Shown here: one piece after another, positions 1 to 7,338 of the stretch
Numbering within the stretch: the first letter of the stretch is position 1
Layout: each line of letters opens with the position of its first letter
Assembly (NCBI GenBank): GCA_003489165.1
Contig: DNJG01000161.1
Span: 1 to 23,591 of the forward strand
Direction: 5' to 3'
From: Nitrospinota bacterium
GTDB taxonomy: Bacteria > Nitrospinota > Nitrospinia > UBA9942
DNA: 23,591 nucleotides
Translations under genes and position numbers: made by a program
Notes under the pieces: model-generated
Seen by the model: the letters and a program-made list of their open reading frames with translations, nothing else
Told to the model about the DNA's origin: nothing
The model's database searches: none

Positions 1-1
1 G

Positions 2-802
2 CACCCTAAGACAAATGAAGAACTTACTATAGCAATTGAAAAGCTGCAGAAAAACACTGCAAATGTCTTAAAAGAGTGGGGCATTAAGAACAGCCTGCAG
101 TCGGCAGAGACATACAAAAGAAGAAAAAGTAAACCGTCAATTACAATGCTTTTTCATGGTTCACCGGGAACCGGTAAGACGCTTGCCGCAAATGCAATTG
201 CATATACTCTAAAAAGAAGCCTTATTACAATTGACTGCTCTAAGATATTAGATAAGTGGGTGGGCGAGAGCGAGCAAAATACGAGAAAGATATTTGACAA
301 ATACAAGGCAATATCAAAGGGCAAAAAGAACCCTCCTGTGCTTCTTCTGAATGAGGCTGACCAGTTTTTGCATAGAAGGATAGATACTGTAAGGGCAGTG
401 GATAATATGTATAACCAAATGCAAAACATATTTCTTGAGCAAATGGAAAGATTTGAGGGTGTTCTTATTGCGACAACAAATCTTGTAGAAAATATGGACA
501 GCGCCTTTTCAAGGAGATTCCAGCATAAGATAGAGTTTAGAAGGCCGGGGACTGCTGAAAGGTTTAAACTCTGGCAGGTTCACATACCAGAAAAAGCCCC
601 ATTATCAGATGATGTGGATTTATGGTATTTGGCAGAGCATTATGACTTGTCAGGCGGGCAGATTGCTGTGGTTGTGCATAATGCAGCAACAAGGGCTGCA
701 AGAAGGGGAGACAAGATTATGATGGAAGATATTATTAACGCTTCTAAGGAAGAGATAAAAGGCAATTTTGATGAAAAGGCAAAGGCGAGGGTGGGTTTTT
801 AA
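2..802 (+). CDS. AAA+ ATPase, 5'-truncated by the window edge
   Basis: The reading frame is open from base 2, so the gene starts outside the window; the Met at 146 is internal. A Walker A motif, GSPGTGKT, lies at about 158-181. A Walker B-like stretch, LLLNEADQF, follows. A sensor-1-like LIATTN and an arginine-finger region (SAFSRRF) complete an AAA+ core of the SpoVK/FtsH-like class. The Walker B Asp is Asn here (NEAD) while the catalytic Glu is kept; related stand-alone AAA proteins also show this, so the enzyme is probably still active. A C-terminal helical lid (LSGGQIAVVVHNAATRAA) ends the protein. The N-terminal substrate-recognition part is missing, so the client cannot be named. It is probably a soluble remodelling ATPase. 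Family assignment is firm, function is not. Confidence 0.88.
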   Translation, partial: HPKTNEELTIAIEKLQKNTANVLKEWGIKNSLQSAETYKRRKSKPSITMLFHGSPGTGKTLAANAIAYTLKRSLITIDCSKILDKWVGESEQNTRKIFDKYKAISKGKKNPPVLLLNEADQFLHRRIDTVRAVDNMYNQMQNIFLEQMERFEGVLIATTNLVENMDSAFSRRFQHKIEFRRPGTAERFKLWQVHIPEKAPLSDDVDLWYLAEHYDLSGGQIAVVVHNAATRAARRGDKIMMEDIINASKEEIKGNFDEKAKARVGF

Positions 803-871
803 TCAAAACAATCCATCAAGGCAAAATGACATTATTGTTGAAGATTTGATAAAAAGAAGGGGGTGAATAGC

Positions 872-1306
872 ATGGTAAGATTTATAGTAGTGCTTATAAG
901 TTTATTGTTAATAGTATCCTGTGCAAGTGATGACAGCCTTAATCTTGCGGATATTAACTCTCCAACCACTGTAAATTCTGTGGATGATTTGCCAAAACCA
1001 ACATTATCAAATAATGATATAGCAAAGAGAAAAGCTATTGTTGTAATAGGAGAATCTGCCTCAGGTCAAAGTCAATATAATGCCCTTGCATCAGCAAGAG
1101 GAGTAGCACAGAAAAATTTATTAAGTATTTTTAATGGTGTGAAAATAAATGCCGATGCAATAATTAATAAAGGAGAGTTGACGAAGGATGATGTTAATTT
1201 AATTGTCAATGGGCATATCAGGAGCCTTGATTGTGGAGCATATTTTGATAGAACTCAGGGTATTGGATACTATTGCGTTCAAATGGTACTTAAGAAAAAA
1301 TATTAA
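872..1306 (+). CDS. Small LPP20-like lipoprotein
   Basis: The protein has about 144 residues. A hydrophobic signal peptide ends in a lipobox (LIVSC, Cys17), so it should be lipidated and anchored in the periplasm or outer membrane. The mature part has the pattern of LPP20-like or SIMPL-like small domains: a strand (AIVVIGES), then a helix rich in Ala (NALASARGVAQKNLL), then strands. A GTG at 863 could start it nine bases earlier. I prefer ATG 872 because the AAGAAGGGGG ribosome site at 853-862 sits at the right distance from it. It is the first gene of an AT-rich operon ending at 3791. The gene at 2664 has a similar N-terminal domain. No specific role is known to me. Confidence 0.72.
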   Translation: MVRFIVVLISLLLIVSCASDDSLNLADINSPTTVNSVDDLPKPTLSNNDIAKRKAIVVIGESASGQSQYNALASARGVAQKNLLSIFNGVKINADAIINKGELTKDDVNLIVNGHIRSLDCGAYFDRTQGIGYYCVQMVLKKKY

Positions 1307-1310
1307 TAAA

Positions 1311-1778
1311 ATGAAATCTCCTTATTTTACTTCAACAAAGATTAAAACTGGATTTATTAATAGAATACCATATTGGATTAATCCGTATGGCGAAGTAATA
1401 CTAACAACTCCTCTTGACCATGCTCTTTATGCCATTAAATATTATAAAGAGCAGGGAATGACACTTGAACCTGAGTATGCTATTGAAAAAATGATTAATG
1501 AAGGCTGGATTAGGGTTCAAGTTTTTCCTGATGGAGAAGCAATTATTCAAGGTATTCCATCAGCATTAAAGAAAAACGGTGAAATTATATTGAATATTGT
1601 GCCTGATTTAAAGGTAGTTGGTATCGCTTATGTTCCATGGGATTATAAAAAACCACCGATATTTACGAGAGAAGAAATTAATAAGTTAAATTGGAGTGAA
1701 CTTATTGATTATGCAATGAGGATAGGAAAATTTGCAAAGAGAACTTCAGTAAAACGGAGAAGAATTTGGGGAGTATAA
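1311..1778 (+). CDS. Hypothetical protein, 155 aa
   Basis: I do not recognise this protein. The reading frame is open upstream to 1203, but that part overlaps the lipoprotein gene. ATG 1311 begins four bases after the lipoprotein stop codon and is the natural start, giving MKSPYFTSTKIKTG. There is no signal peptide or membrane segment. The sequence is rich in aromatics (PYWINPYGEV, GWIRVQVF, VPWDY) and ends in a strongly basic tail (KRTSVKRRRIW), which could contact nucleic acid. No clear ribosome site precedes it, so translation may depend on the gene before it. It is followed after one base by the first PIN-like gene. Confidence 0.68.
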   Translation: MKSPYFTSTKIKTGFINRIPYWINPYGEVILTTPLDHALYAIKYYKEQGMTLEPEYAIEKMINEGWIRVQVFPDGEAIIQGIPSALKKNGEIILNIVPDLKVVGIAYVPWDYKKPPIFTREEINKLNWSELIDYAMRIGKFAKRTSVKRRRIWGV

Positions 1779-1779
1779 A

Positions 1780-2232
1780 ATGGAAAAAGTTTATAAAATG
1801 TCTGATGTTTTAAAGGCTTTAGAGGATGAAAAAAAATTAAGAAAATATGTAAAAGAAGCTTTGGCAAGGGGAGGAAGAAGTCTTGTTATTGATGCTAATA
1901 TTATGAAAATTAATTCTTATTTAGAAGACAAAAACTATACTACTTCTATAGCTCGTGGATTAGACGACCAAATAAAAAGAGAACAATTAAGAAGTAAAGT
2001 TTTTATTACAAATGATAATAATCAACATCAATTTAGCAATCCATTAGATTTACAGAAATATATATATGGTTTAATTATAACGCCTAATCTTAATGAGATA
2101 GATGAAAAAGTTTTGGCAGATTTAGTTGAAAAAGTTTTAATGCAGGCTAATTTTGCTAATAGTTTATTACAGATTTGGAGAATACATAGAGATAGTAAAA
2201 TTGAGAAAAGGTTAGAAATAGAAAATGATTAG
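1780..2232 (+). CDS. PIN-like (DUF5615/Mut7-C type) protein, first of a tandem pair
   Basis: The protein has 150 residues. After a helical N-terminal extension of about 33 residues comes a compact core: a strand ending in Asp38 (SLVIDANIM), a helix, a strand-turn with Asp62/Asp63 (RGLDDQIKREQL), then VFITND (Asp79). This order of strand-Asp, helix, D..I and TND is what PIN-like proteins of the DUF5615 group show. Those proteins are often toxin-like RNases encoded with small antitoxins. The Glu usually following the first Asp (DEN) is Ala here (DAN). The downstream neighbour has the same core. Fold assignment rests on motif order only; RNase activity is an inference. Confidence 0.6.
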   Translation: MEKVYKMSDVLKALEDEKKLRKYVKEALARGGRSLVIDANIMKINSYLEDKNYTTSIARGLDDQIKREQLRSKVFITNDNNQHQFSNPLDLQKYIYGLIITPNLNEIDEKVLADLVEKVLMQANFANSLLQIWRIHRDSKIEKRLEIEND

Positions 2233-2246
2233 AGGAGAAAATTTAT

Positions 2247-2636
2247 ATGATAAGTTATAAAATGAAACATATTTTAGGTATGGCAAGAGGGATAGTTGTA
2301 GTTGATGAAAATTTAGTTGGATTAAAAGAGTTTTTAGAGAATAAGAACATCAAAGTAATTGCTGTTCCAAGAAATATAGAAGATACGGAAATCCGTGATA
2401 AATTATTGTTTCATAGAATTTTTATCACGAATAATTCTAAAGATTTTATAAAGGATGCTATTGAAAAACAATATGGAATTATTGCTACAGAATATTTAGA
2501 TTTTAAAGATTCTGAACACTTATCTAAAATAATTTCTGATGCTATTATTGATTTTGATTTATGGTCTATGAAAGCTGGGTTTATTTTAGAATTAAAATCT
2601 GATAACAGCCATAATTTAAAAATTTTAAAAGGATAA
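2247..2636 (+). CDS. PIN-like (DUF5615/Mut7-C type) protein, second of a tandem pair
   Basis: The protein has 129 residues and starts 14 bases after the previous gene, behind a GAGGAGA ribosome site. The core matches the DUF5615 pattern better than its neighbour does: GIVVVDENLVGLKEFL (Asp20, Glu21), a second strand (IKVIAV), RNIEDTEIRDKL (acids at 45, 46 and 51), then RIFITNNSKDF. The Asp usual in TND is Asn63, and Asp66 follows. The two neighbours have therefore lost different acidic positions: DAN...TND in the first, DEN...TNN in this one. They could form a pseudo-symmetric heterodimer, or one could have become the antidote of the other. Both ideas are speculation. Confidence 0.62.
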   Translation: MISYKMKHILGMARGIVVVDENLVGLKEFLENKNIKVIAVPRNIEDTEIRDKLLFHRIFITNNSKDFIKDAIEKQYGIIATEYLDFKDSEHLSKIISDAIIDFDLWSMKAGFILELKSDNSHNLKILKG

Positions 2637-2663
2637 AAATTATAATAAATAAGGAGGTAATTT

Positions 2664-3791
2664 ATGAAAAAACTAATTATTTTGACATTTATATTTATTA
2701 GTTTATTTATTGTCATTAATACCGATTTGTCGGCAGAAGAAACTATAAAAGTAATAGTAGATGGAAGAGGAAATAATCTTGATGAAGCACTTGAAAATGC
2801 TTTTCAAAATGCTGTAAGAAAGGCTACTAAAACTTTAATAATTAGCGAGCAAAAAATTAAGAATAGGACTTTGTATGAAGATAAAATTATTGTTCAGAGC
2901 AGGGGCTATATAAAGACTTATGATGAAATTTATAAAAGTATTGATAATAAGGAGATAAGGATTTCAGCAATAGTGTTGTATCGTAAATTAGAATCCACTT
3001 TAATACAAGATGATATTGTTTATCCTGAAGTTTTTGAAAAAGGAATAAAATCTCTTGACTGGTCAATGCAAGAACTTGAAGATAATATTGAATTTACAAA
3101 CACACTTAGAGGAAGTGACAGCACATTTTTTAATAGAGCGTATAATATCAGTATTGTTGGATATGAAACTAAAGTATTTAATGTTAAGAAAATTGATGGT
3201 TATTACTTGGTAAAAATTTCATTAAATAAAGGTTTTTGGAATGATTGGGGGGCATCTTTAAAGAGTGTATCGGGTAGTGGTAAAGGAATTAATGGGTTGT
3301 TAGTTGGTTGTAAAGAAGTAGATAATATTTATCTTGTGCCATCAGAAGTAGAAGAGCCTCCATCTTTTTTTCTTTTTAATGAACATAACTATGGGGTAAC
3401 TATTAATAGAAATATAATTAAATTTCATAGTGGTTCAGTTCATAGTGTAGTTGATTTTAATAAATCACTTACAATTTCTTTTGTTACAGGGAACCTTAAT
3501 TGTTATACGGCAGGTGATTCAGCAGGTTATCACAGCTATACTGTGTTTAGTGATTCTATAACTTTAAAAGTGCCTTTTTATAGATTAAAAATTGAAGATA
3601 TTAAAAACACTGTTTTAAAACAAGAACTCCCATTTAGTATATCTGTAACAACAAATGAAATACCACTAAGTAATCATCTTACTGTAAAATCAATCCTTAA
3701 AAAAGGGCAATCTTTTCCAGAATTGATAGATGATTTTGTGAGAACAGTTGCAATGTTAGTTTTAGTTATGGCTTTAGGTGCTGGGTTATGA
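2664..3791 (+). CDS. Secreted protein with FlgT/LPP20-like N-terminal domain
   Basis: The protein has 375 residues and follows a strong AAGGAGGT ribosome site. A signal peptide (MKKLIILTFIFISLFIVINT...) is probably cut after LSA24. Residues 27-105 begin IKVIVDGRG, followed by a long amphipathic Ala-rich helix (DEALENAFQNAVRKA). That is the layout of the N-terminal domain of FlgT and of LPP20-family proteins. The middle and C-terminal regions are beta-rich, with no motif I recognise. The last 15 residues are hydrophobic (VAMLVLVMALGAGL), which may be a terminal membrane or packing helix. It is the last gene of the AT-rich operon and converges on the tmRNA gene. Export is well supported; its role is unknown. 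Confidence 0.68.
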   Translation: MKKLIILTFIFISLFIVINTDLSAEETIKVIVDGRGNNLDEALENAFQNAVRKATKTLIISEQKIKNRTLYEDKIIVQSRGYIKTYDEIYKSIDNKEIRISAIVLYRKLESTLIQDDIVYPEVFEKGIKSLDWSMQELEDNIEFTNTLRGSDSTFFNRAYNISIVGYETKVFNVKKIDGYYLVKISLNKGFWNDWGASLKSVSGSGKGINGLLVGCKEVDNIYLVPSEVEEPPSFFLFNEHNYGVTINRNIIKFHSGSVHSVVDFNKSLTISFVTGNLNCYTAGDSAGYHSYTVFSDSITLKVPFYRLKIEDIKNTVLKQELPFSISVTTNEIPLSNHLTVKSILKKGQSFPELIDDFVRTVAMLVLVMALGAGL

Positions 3792-3852
3792 GATGAATAG
3801 AGAAGGTTATAAATAAAAGTAATATTCCCAGCAGATACCGCCAAATCTGAAA

Positions 3853-4211
3853 TGGTGGAGGTGGCGGGAATCGAACCCGCGTCCGAAAATGCTCAACTGA
3901 AAGCATACTACATGCTTATCCTCTGATTTAAAGTCTCGCCGCTCTCAACTCCCTGAGGCAGGATTCTTGAGCAGCCAGCCTGATTAGTCTCGCCCCACAC
4001 CCTCAGACATAATGTGATGCCAGCCTGTATTTATAACATCCTTTTTCCATCCTACAGACAAAGACAGAAAGGATGCCGGCTGTTAATTAAGCAGCCAGAG
4101 CATATTCATAAGTATTTGCACTTATGAGTTTCCATCAGGATTTACGAGGTCAATGGATCCCTCGGCATGCAGCTTTAGTATCACTATTCCCGTCGAGACC
4201 AGGTCACCCCC
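3853..4211 (-). ncRNA. ssrA: Transfer-messenger RNA (tmRNA, one-piece)
   Basis: Read on the minus strand, the RNA starts at 4211 with GGGGGTGACCTGGTCTCGAC, the classic tmRNA 5' end. It finishes with the T-arm (GCGGGTTCGATTCCCGC) and an encoded CCA at 3853-3855. The ends pair as a 7-bp acceptor stem: GGGGGTG with CACCTCC, including one G-U pair. The length, about 359 nt, is typical. An internal reading frame at 4119-4087 encodes the proteolysis tag. The RNA rescues stalled ribosomes together with SmpB. It is not split or permuted. Confidence 0.97.
4087..4119 (-). other. ssrA: tmRNA tag-peptide reading frame
   Basis: From the resume codon GCA (4119-4117) the codons read GCA AAT ACT TAT GAA TAT, then GCT CTG GCT GCT and stop TAA. 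The encoded tag is ANTYEYALAA; the charged Ala of the tmRNA would precede it. The YALAA ending is the usual degron recognised by ClpXP-type proteases. The reading was derived by hand and is unambiguous in this frame. Confidence 0.93.
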
Positions 4212-4241
4212 TCTTTAAGAATATGACTCTAAACTAATATT

Positions 4242-4270
4242 ATTATATATTTTATCCAAAAAATAATCAA
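4242..4270 (-). promoter_or_regulatory. Promoter of ssrA
   Basis: On the minus strand, TTGATT (4270-4265) and TATAAT (4247-4242) are separated by exactly 17 bases. The -10 box lies about 30 bases before the mature tmRNA 5' end, leaving room for a leader removed by RNase P. Confidence 0.65.
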
Positions 4271-4319
4271 TCACAATCTACCTTCTGCTCCGAAGACATT
4301 TACTAGAATCGCAAACTCC

Positions 4320-5722
4320 TGTTAGCTAAAAATTAAAACCGCACTCATAAATGCATCCTTTTCAGGTCTTTGCTTTTGATTTTTTGAGTTCCAAGCAGTT
4401 TACCTTTGTGCCAGAATCGAATCTCTGTCAGTCCTGTTTCTTTATCAGGAATCATTCCCAGTTCAACCTTTTCATAAGGGTCTACACCCGGCACTCTCAG
4501 TTCAATTCCGTCAATGGATACTTTCCTGTAAGCATCGGTCGTCCTTTCTTCTCTGATACAAAAAATATCCTTTGTTGACTCATAAGGAGAAGGCACTTTG
4601 AAGGGACGAAACAGGGATTTCCCTTCCCTTATCGCTTTTTCAAGTCTTATTACAGGTACTTCTTTGGTAATACTATGAACCTGATGCTCATTGTAGCGTT
4701 TTACTTCATGAAACAATACCTCTCTTGCTCCTTCTGTCTTCCCGTATATTCTCTCTGGCACAAGTCCTTACAATCCTATCTTGAAGCCATCTATATGGTC
4801 TTTCTATCTTCCCTTTAGTCTGCGGTGATAAAGTATAGCTTACCTGAACACGACATTCTCTCATTATCTTCTTCCACTGTGGGTCTACCTCATCAGTCTT
4901 TAAGTAATGCTTACTCCAGATACTGCCTCTTTTCTCAATAAATCTAAATATCGAATTACTGTCTACATAGTATTTAAAAGGAAAACCATGCCTTAACCAT
5001 ACATTCTCAAGGTTATATGTCTCCATGTAGTTTCTTTCTCCATTATGTCTGCATAGAGCAGCATGTAACGACTATAATCATCTAAACTGGTTATTAAATA
5101 CCATTTTTTCAATATAGGGAGACCAGCGATGATGTGATGAATCATGCTGAATTAACTCTCCTGCATGGTTTGTTATTACCTCATGGTCATGAACTGTCTT
5201 TTCTGGTCTTGGTATGTAAAAACCCTTTTTTTCGCCCTGTCTATTATCGTGGGTAACGATACTTCCTGTTTATACTTCTTCCTTAACTGGTCTTGTATAA
5301 AGCTATAGTTGTATGACCAAACAGTCATTGCAGGGTCGTCAATCAATCCCTTTTCAATCTTTAGCTCCTTAATAATGTTTTTTCAATCCCATTACCAATC
5401 TTCCTGCTGCTCCTCTTACGACTATACTCAATGGTAAAACCATCAGGAGTTTCTCTGTATTTATTAACCAATTCAAAAAACTGGCTACGCTTTAATCCTA
5501 ATAAATTCATTGCTTGTTCAGACCTAAGTTCTTTCTTTATATACCTATCCAATATCATCTTTACCTGTTCTCCGCTAAGCCGTTTATGTAACTGTTCTCC
5601 CATTTTCCCCTCCTCTATGGTTAATGTGATATATATTTACATTATCATAGAGTGAATCTATAGAGTCCGATTTTAACTTTTAAATCCCTTAAAAATAGTC
5701 CGGTTTTAATTTTTAACTGACA
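4320..5722 (-). mobile_element. Decayed insertion sequence, copy 1 (DDE/rve transposase)
   Basis: The element of about 1.4 kb is bounded by imperfect inverted repeats. The left end reads TGTTAGCTAAAAATTAAAAC from 4320; the right end is the complement of TGTCAGTTAAAAATTAAAAC, finishing at 5722. Both ends carry the terminal TG...CA seen in many DDE elements. A second internal copy of the end motif (GTCCGATTTTAACTTTTAA, near 5665) lies just inside the right end, which suggests several transposase-binding sites there. No clear target duplication is visible. The ends match those of the short copy at 6192-6572. The transposase type is compatible with ISNCY/IS1202/IS481-like groups; I cannot fix the family. 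Confidence 0.82.
4345..5603 (-). pseudogene. Transposase with integrase core, broken by several frameshifts
   Basis: Pieces of one protein of about 420 residues can be joined across three frames. They are an N-terminal helix-turn-helix part (5603-5361), then ITNHAGELIQHDSSHH, SLDDYSRYMLLYAD, YYVDSNSIF, KGKIERPYRWLQDR, and a C-terminal part (4761-4345, YNEHQVHS...KIKSKDL). The catalytic triad is visible as HDSS, YVDS and KIER. I place frame breaks near 5381, 5230, 5107, 5003 and 4758. The first is a single missing base relative to the intact match in copy 2. Those near 5230 and 5107 fall in A-runs, and the one near 5381 in a T-run on the plus strand. Translation therefore gives only fragments, and the gene should be inactive. 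Confidence 0.85.
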
Positions 5723-5737
5723 AAATGTATTTTTTTA

Positions 5738-5766
5738 TTGACACAAATACATATTATATGTTAAAA
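5738..5766 (+). promoter_or_regulatory. Possible promoter for the small membrane-protein pair
   Basis: TTGACA (5738-5743) is followed after 17 bases by TTAAAA (5761-5766), a weak -10. It lies 16 bases outside the right end of the IS. The -10 is poor, so this is only a candidate. Confidence 0.3.
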
Positions 5767-5808
5767 AATTTCTCCATTATCTATTATCTTTAAAGAGGAG
5801 GTAAATTT

Positions 5809-5919
5809 ATGAGTGACAAGGCAGGTGCAGCTCTTTTTACAGGGGTAACTATTTTGGTTCTTGTATATTTCTGGTGGTTATTAATATTCACACATGGCGT
5901 TGCCGCACACCACGGATAG
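5809..5919 (+). CDS. 36-aa membrane protein, possibly ba3-oxidase subunit IIa-like
   Basis: A strong ribosome site (AAAGAGGAGGT, 5791-5801) precedes ATG 5809. The peptide begins MSDKAGAALFTGVTILVLVY, has one membrane helix with a double Trp (FWWLLIF), and ends in a His-rich tail (HGVAAHHG). Its length, single helix and start (acidic/basic residues then GAL) resemble the 34-residue subunit IIa of Thermus-type ba3 cytochrome c oxidases. No oxidase subunits I or II are in the window, so this role is a guess from shape. It is followed after 24 bases by another small membrane protein gene. The pair sits between two copies of one IS family. Confidence 0.62.
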   Translation: MSDKAGAALFTGVTILVLVYFWWLLIFTHGVAAHHG

Positions 5920-5943
5920 ACTTAATCTAAAGGGAGGTAAGAT

Positions 5944-6084
5944 ATGAAATCTATAATTTCTTTTTTGGTTTTTGTTGTAATATGCGGCTTTGTTTTTTAT
6001 CTGCTTGATGTAGGATTGATGAAAACACAGGGGCTTCAGTTGGTTCCAGAGCCTGAAAAGAAAGAGGCGAAGGCCTCTCATTAG
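5944..6084 (+). CDS. 46-aa single-span membrane protein
   Basis: An AGGGAGGT ribosome site at 5930-5938 precedes ATG 5944. The peptide starts MKSIISFLVFVVICGFVFYL, one membrane helix, followed by a short polar tail with many Glu and Lys (PEPEKKEAKASH). It is clearly co-transcribed with the 36-aa gene before it and is followed by a terminator. I do not recognise the family. It could be a small accessory subunit of a respiratory complex. Confidence 0.62.
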   Translation: MKSIISFLVFVVICGFVFYLLDVGLMKTQGLQLVPEPEKKEAKASH

Positions 6085-6112
6085 AGATTTTTTATTGTTT
6101 CATTTCAACAAC

Positions 6113-6149
6113 AAGGGTCGCCGTTAAATGGCGGCCCTTATCGCTTTTT
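6113..6149 (+). terminator. Rho-independent terminator
   Basis: AAGGGTCGCC pairs with GGCGGCCCTT (10 bp with one G-U pair) around a 7-base loop, followed by ATCGCTTTTTA. It ends the small membrane-protein operon. Confidence 0.85.
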
Positions 6150-6191
6150 ATCAACTCCCACTCACTAATTAAATATTCCCATAAAATCTTA

Positions 6192-6572
6192 TGTTAGCTA
6201 AGAATTAAAACCGCACTCATAAATGCACCCTTTTTAGGTCTTTGCTTTTGATTTTTTGAGTTCCAAGCAGTTTACCTTTGTGCCAGAATCGAATCTCTGT
6301 CAGTCCTGTTTCTTTATCAGGAATCATTCTCAGTTCAACCTTTAGCTCCTTAATAATGTTTTCTTCAATCCCATTATCAATCTTCCTGCTGCTCCTCTTA
6401 CGACTATACTCAATGCTAAAGTCCTTTCGGTTTTCTCTATACTTTTTCAACCACTCGAAAAACTGCCTCCGTTTTAAGCCAAGTAATTCCATAGCTTGCT
6501 CTCTACTAAGCTCGTTATTGTTATACCTATTCAAAATCATTATAGGAGTGCGGTTTTAATTTTTAAATAACA
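6192..6572 (-). mobile_element. Internally deleted IS derivative, copy 2 (381 bp)
   Basis: The left end (TGTTAGCTAAGAATTAAAAC, from 6192) and the coding sequence after it are nearly identical to copy 1. The right end is the complement of TGTTATTTAAAAATTAAAAC, finishing at 6572. The middle of the transposase gene is missing. The join lies at the short repeat AAGRTTGAA, present at both deletion edges in copy 1. The stretch upstream of the coding region is also shortened, so the inverted repeat sits almost directly before the ATG. The result looks like a MITE that keeps both ends and could be moved in trans by a full-length relative. Confidence 0.82.
6217..6540 (-). pseudogene. In-frame remnant of transposase: N-terminal HTH joined to C-terminus
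   Basis: The 107-codon frame starts MILNRYNNNELSREQAMELL, a helix-turn-helix-like part, and runs to NIIKELKVE. It then continues directly with MIPDKETGLTEIRFWHKGK, the C-terminal end of the transposase. The whole catalytic core with its DDE residues is absent. The deletion kept the frame, and this copy lacks the frameshift seen at the matching place in copy 1. If made, the product could bind IS ends without cutting them. Confidence 0.75.
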
Positions 6573-6627
6573 TAAACACAATTAACACTTGACATGCCAT
6601 AATTAAAGATGCAAATATGTAAAAATT

Positions 6628-7227
6628 ATGATTCATGATTTAATTCAATGGACTATTCATTGGGCGCAGACTGATTACGGGACAATTGCCCTTTTTGTAA
6701 TTGCCTTTGCAGAGTCATCCTTTTTCCCTATTCCCCCTGATGTGCTTCTTATTGCACTTTCAATAATAAGTCCACAGATAGCCTTATTTTATGCGACTGT
6801 TTGCACTGTAGGCTCTGTATCAGGTGGTTCCTTTGGCTATCTCATAGGTCTAAAGGGCGGGAGACCGATTTTGGAAAGATTTTTCTCCCATGAGAAGATA
6901 CAGCTTGTCCATAACTATTTTGAGAAATATGAGGCATGGGCTATTGGAATAGCTGCCTTTACACCGATTCCATATAAAGTTTTTACTATTGCTGCAGGTG
7001 TATTTTATATAAATTTTAAAAAGTTTGTTCTCGTATCAATCCTCGGAAGGGGGGGGAGATTTTTTATTGTTGCAGGGCTTATCATGTTATTCGGGGCAGA
7101 GATAAAATATTTAATACAAAATTACTTTGAGGTTTTTACCATTGGTTTTGTCCTCCTGCTTTTAGGCGGTTTTATGCTTTTAAAAAAACTCCCAATTCCG
7201 GGCTTAAGTAAAGGAACAAAAACTTGA
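6628..7227 (+). CDS. DedA/SNARE-associated (VTT domain) membrane protein, YqaA-like
   Basis: The protein has 199 residues with about five membrane segments. The motif FAESSFFPIPPDVLLIAL near the N-terminus and TPIPYKVFTIAAGVF in the second half are hallmarks of the DedA/VTT family. In that family, re-entrant loops with conserved Pro, Glu and Arg carry lipids such as undecaprenyl phosphate across the inner membrane. The length fits the YqaA-like branch. No strong ribosome site is seen before ATG 6628. A TTGACA at 6589-6594 may be a -35 box. The gene stands alone and precedes a sugar-nucleotide gene. Confidence 0.88.
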   Translation: MIHDLIQWTIHWAQTDYGTIALFVIAFAESSFFPIPPDVLLIALSIISPQIALFYATVCTVGSVSGGSFGYLIGLKGGRPILERFFSHEKIQLVHNYFEKYEAWAIGIAAFTPIPYKVFTIAAGVFYINFKKFVLVSILGRGGRFFIVAGLIMLFGAEIKYLIQNYFEVFTIGFVLLLLGGFMLLKKLPIPGLSKGTKT

Positions 7228-7230
7228 TTA

Positions 7231-7324
7231 GCCACAGACTTAAAGAAAAGATAAGTTAGGCTGAAAGCAGAAGAAAAACAGGCTGAAGTAAACCTTAAGC
7301 CTTTTTTTAGTGAAAGTCTGTGGC
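7231..7324. repeat. Inverted repeat flanking the dedA-manC spacer
   Basis: GCCACAGACTT (7231-7241) and its exact complement AAGTCTGTGGC (7314-7324) bracket 72 bases. That spacer holds a possible terminator. It is the first of several short-word palindromic spacers in the window. Confidence 0.7.
7280..7308 (+). terminator. Probable terminator after the DedA gene
   Basis: AGGCT (7280-7284) pairs with AGCCT (7298-7302), helped by an inner AA/TT, and seven T bases follow. The stem is short, so confidence is moderate. Confidence 0.5.
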
Positions 7325-7338
7325 AAAAAGAGAGATAT

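Noticed and set aside
1203..1310. Upstream extension of the 1311 gene
   Set aside because: It overlaps the lipoprotein coding sequence and has no ribosome site; ATG 1311 directly after the lipoprotein stop is more natural.
3792..3852. Terminator for ssrA or for the gene ending at 3791
   Set aside because: No convincing hairpin plus T-run was found on either strand in this short convergent spacer.
4212..4319. Attachment site next to ssrA
   Set aside because: No duplicate of the tmRNA 3' end was found within the window, so an att site cannot be supported despite the island-like operon on the other side.
6278..6559. Plus-strand frame through IS copy 2
   Set aside because: It reads antisense to the transposase remnant, and a similar antisense frame occurs in copy 1; it has no expression signals.
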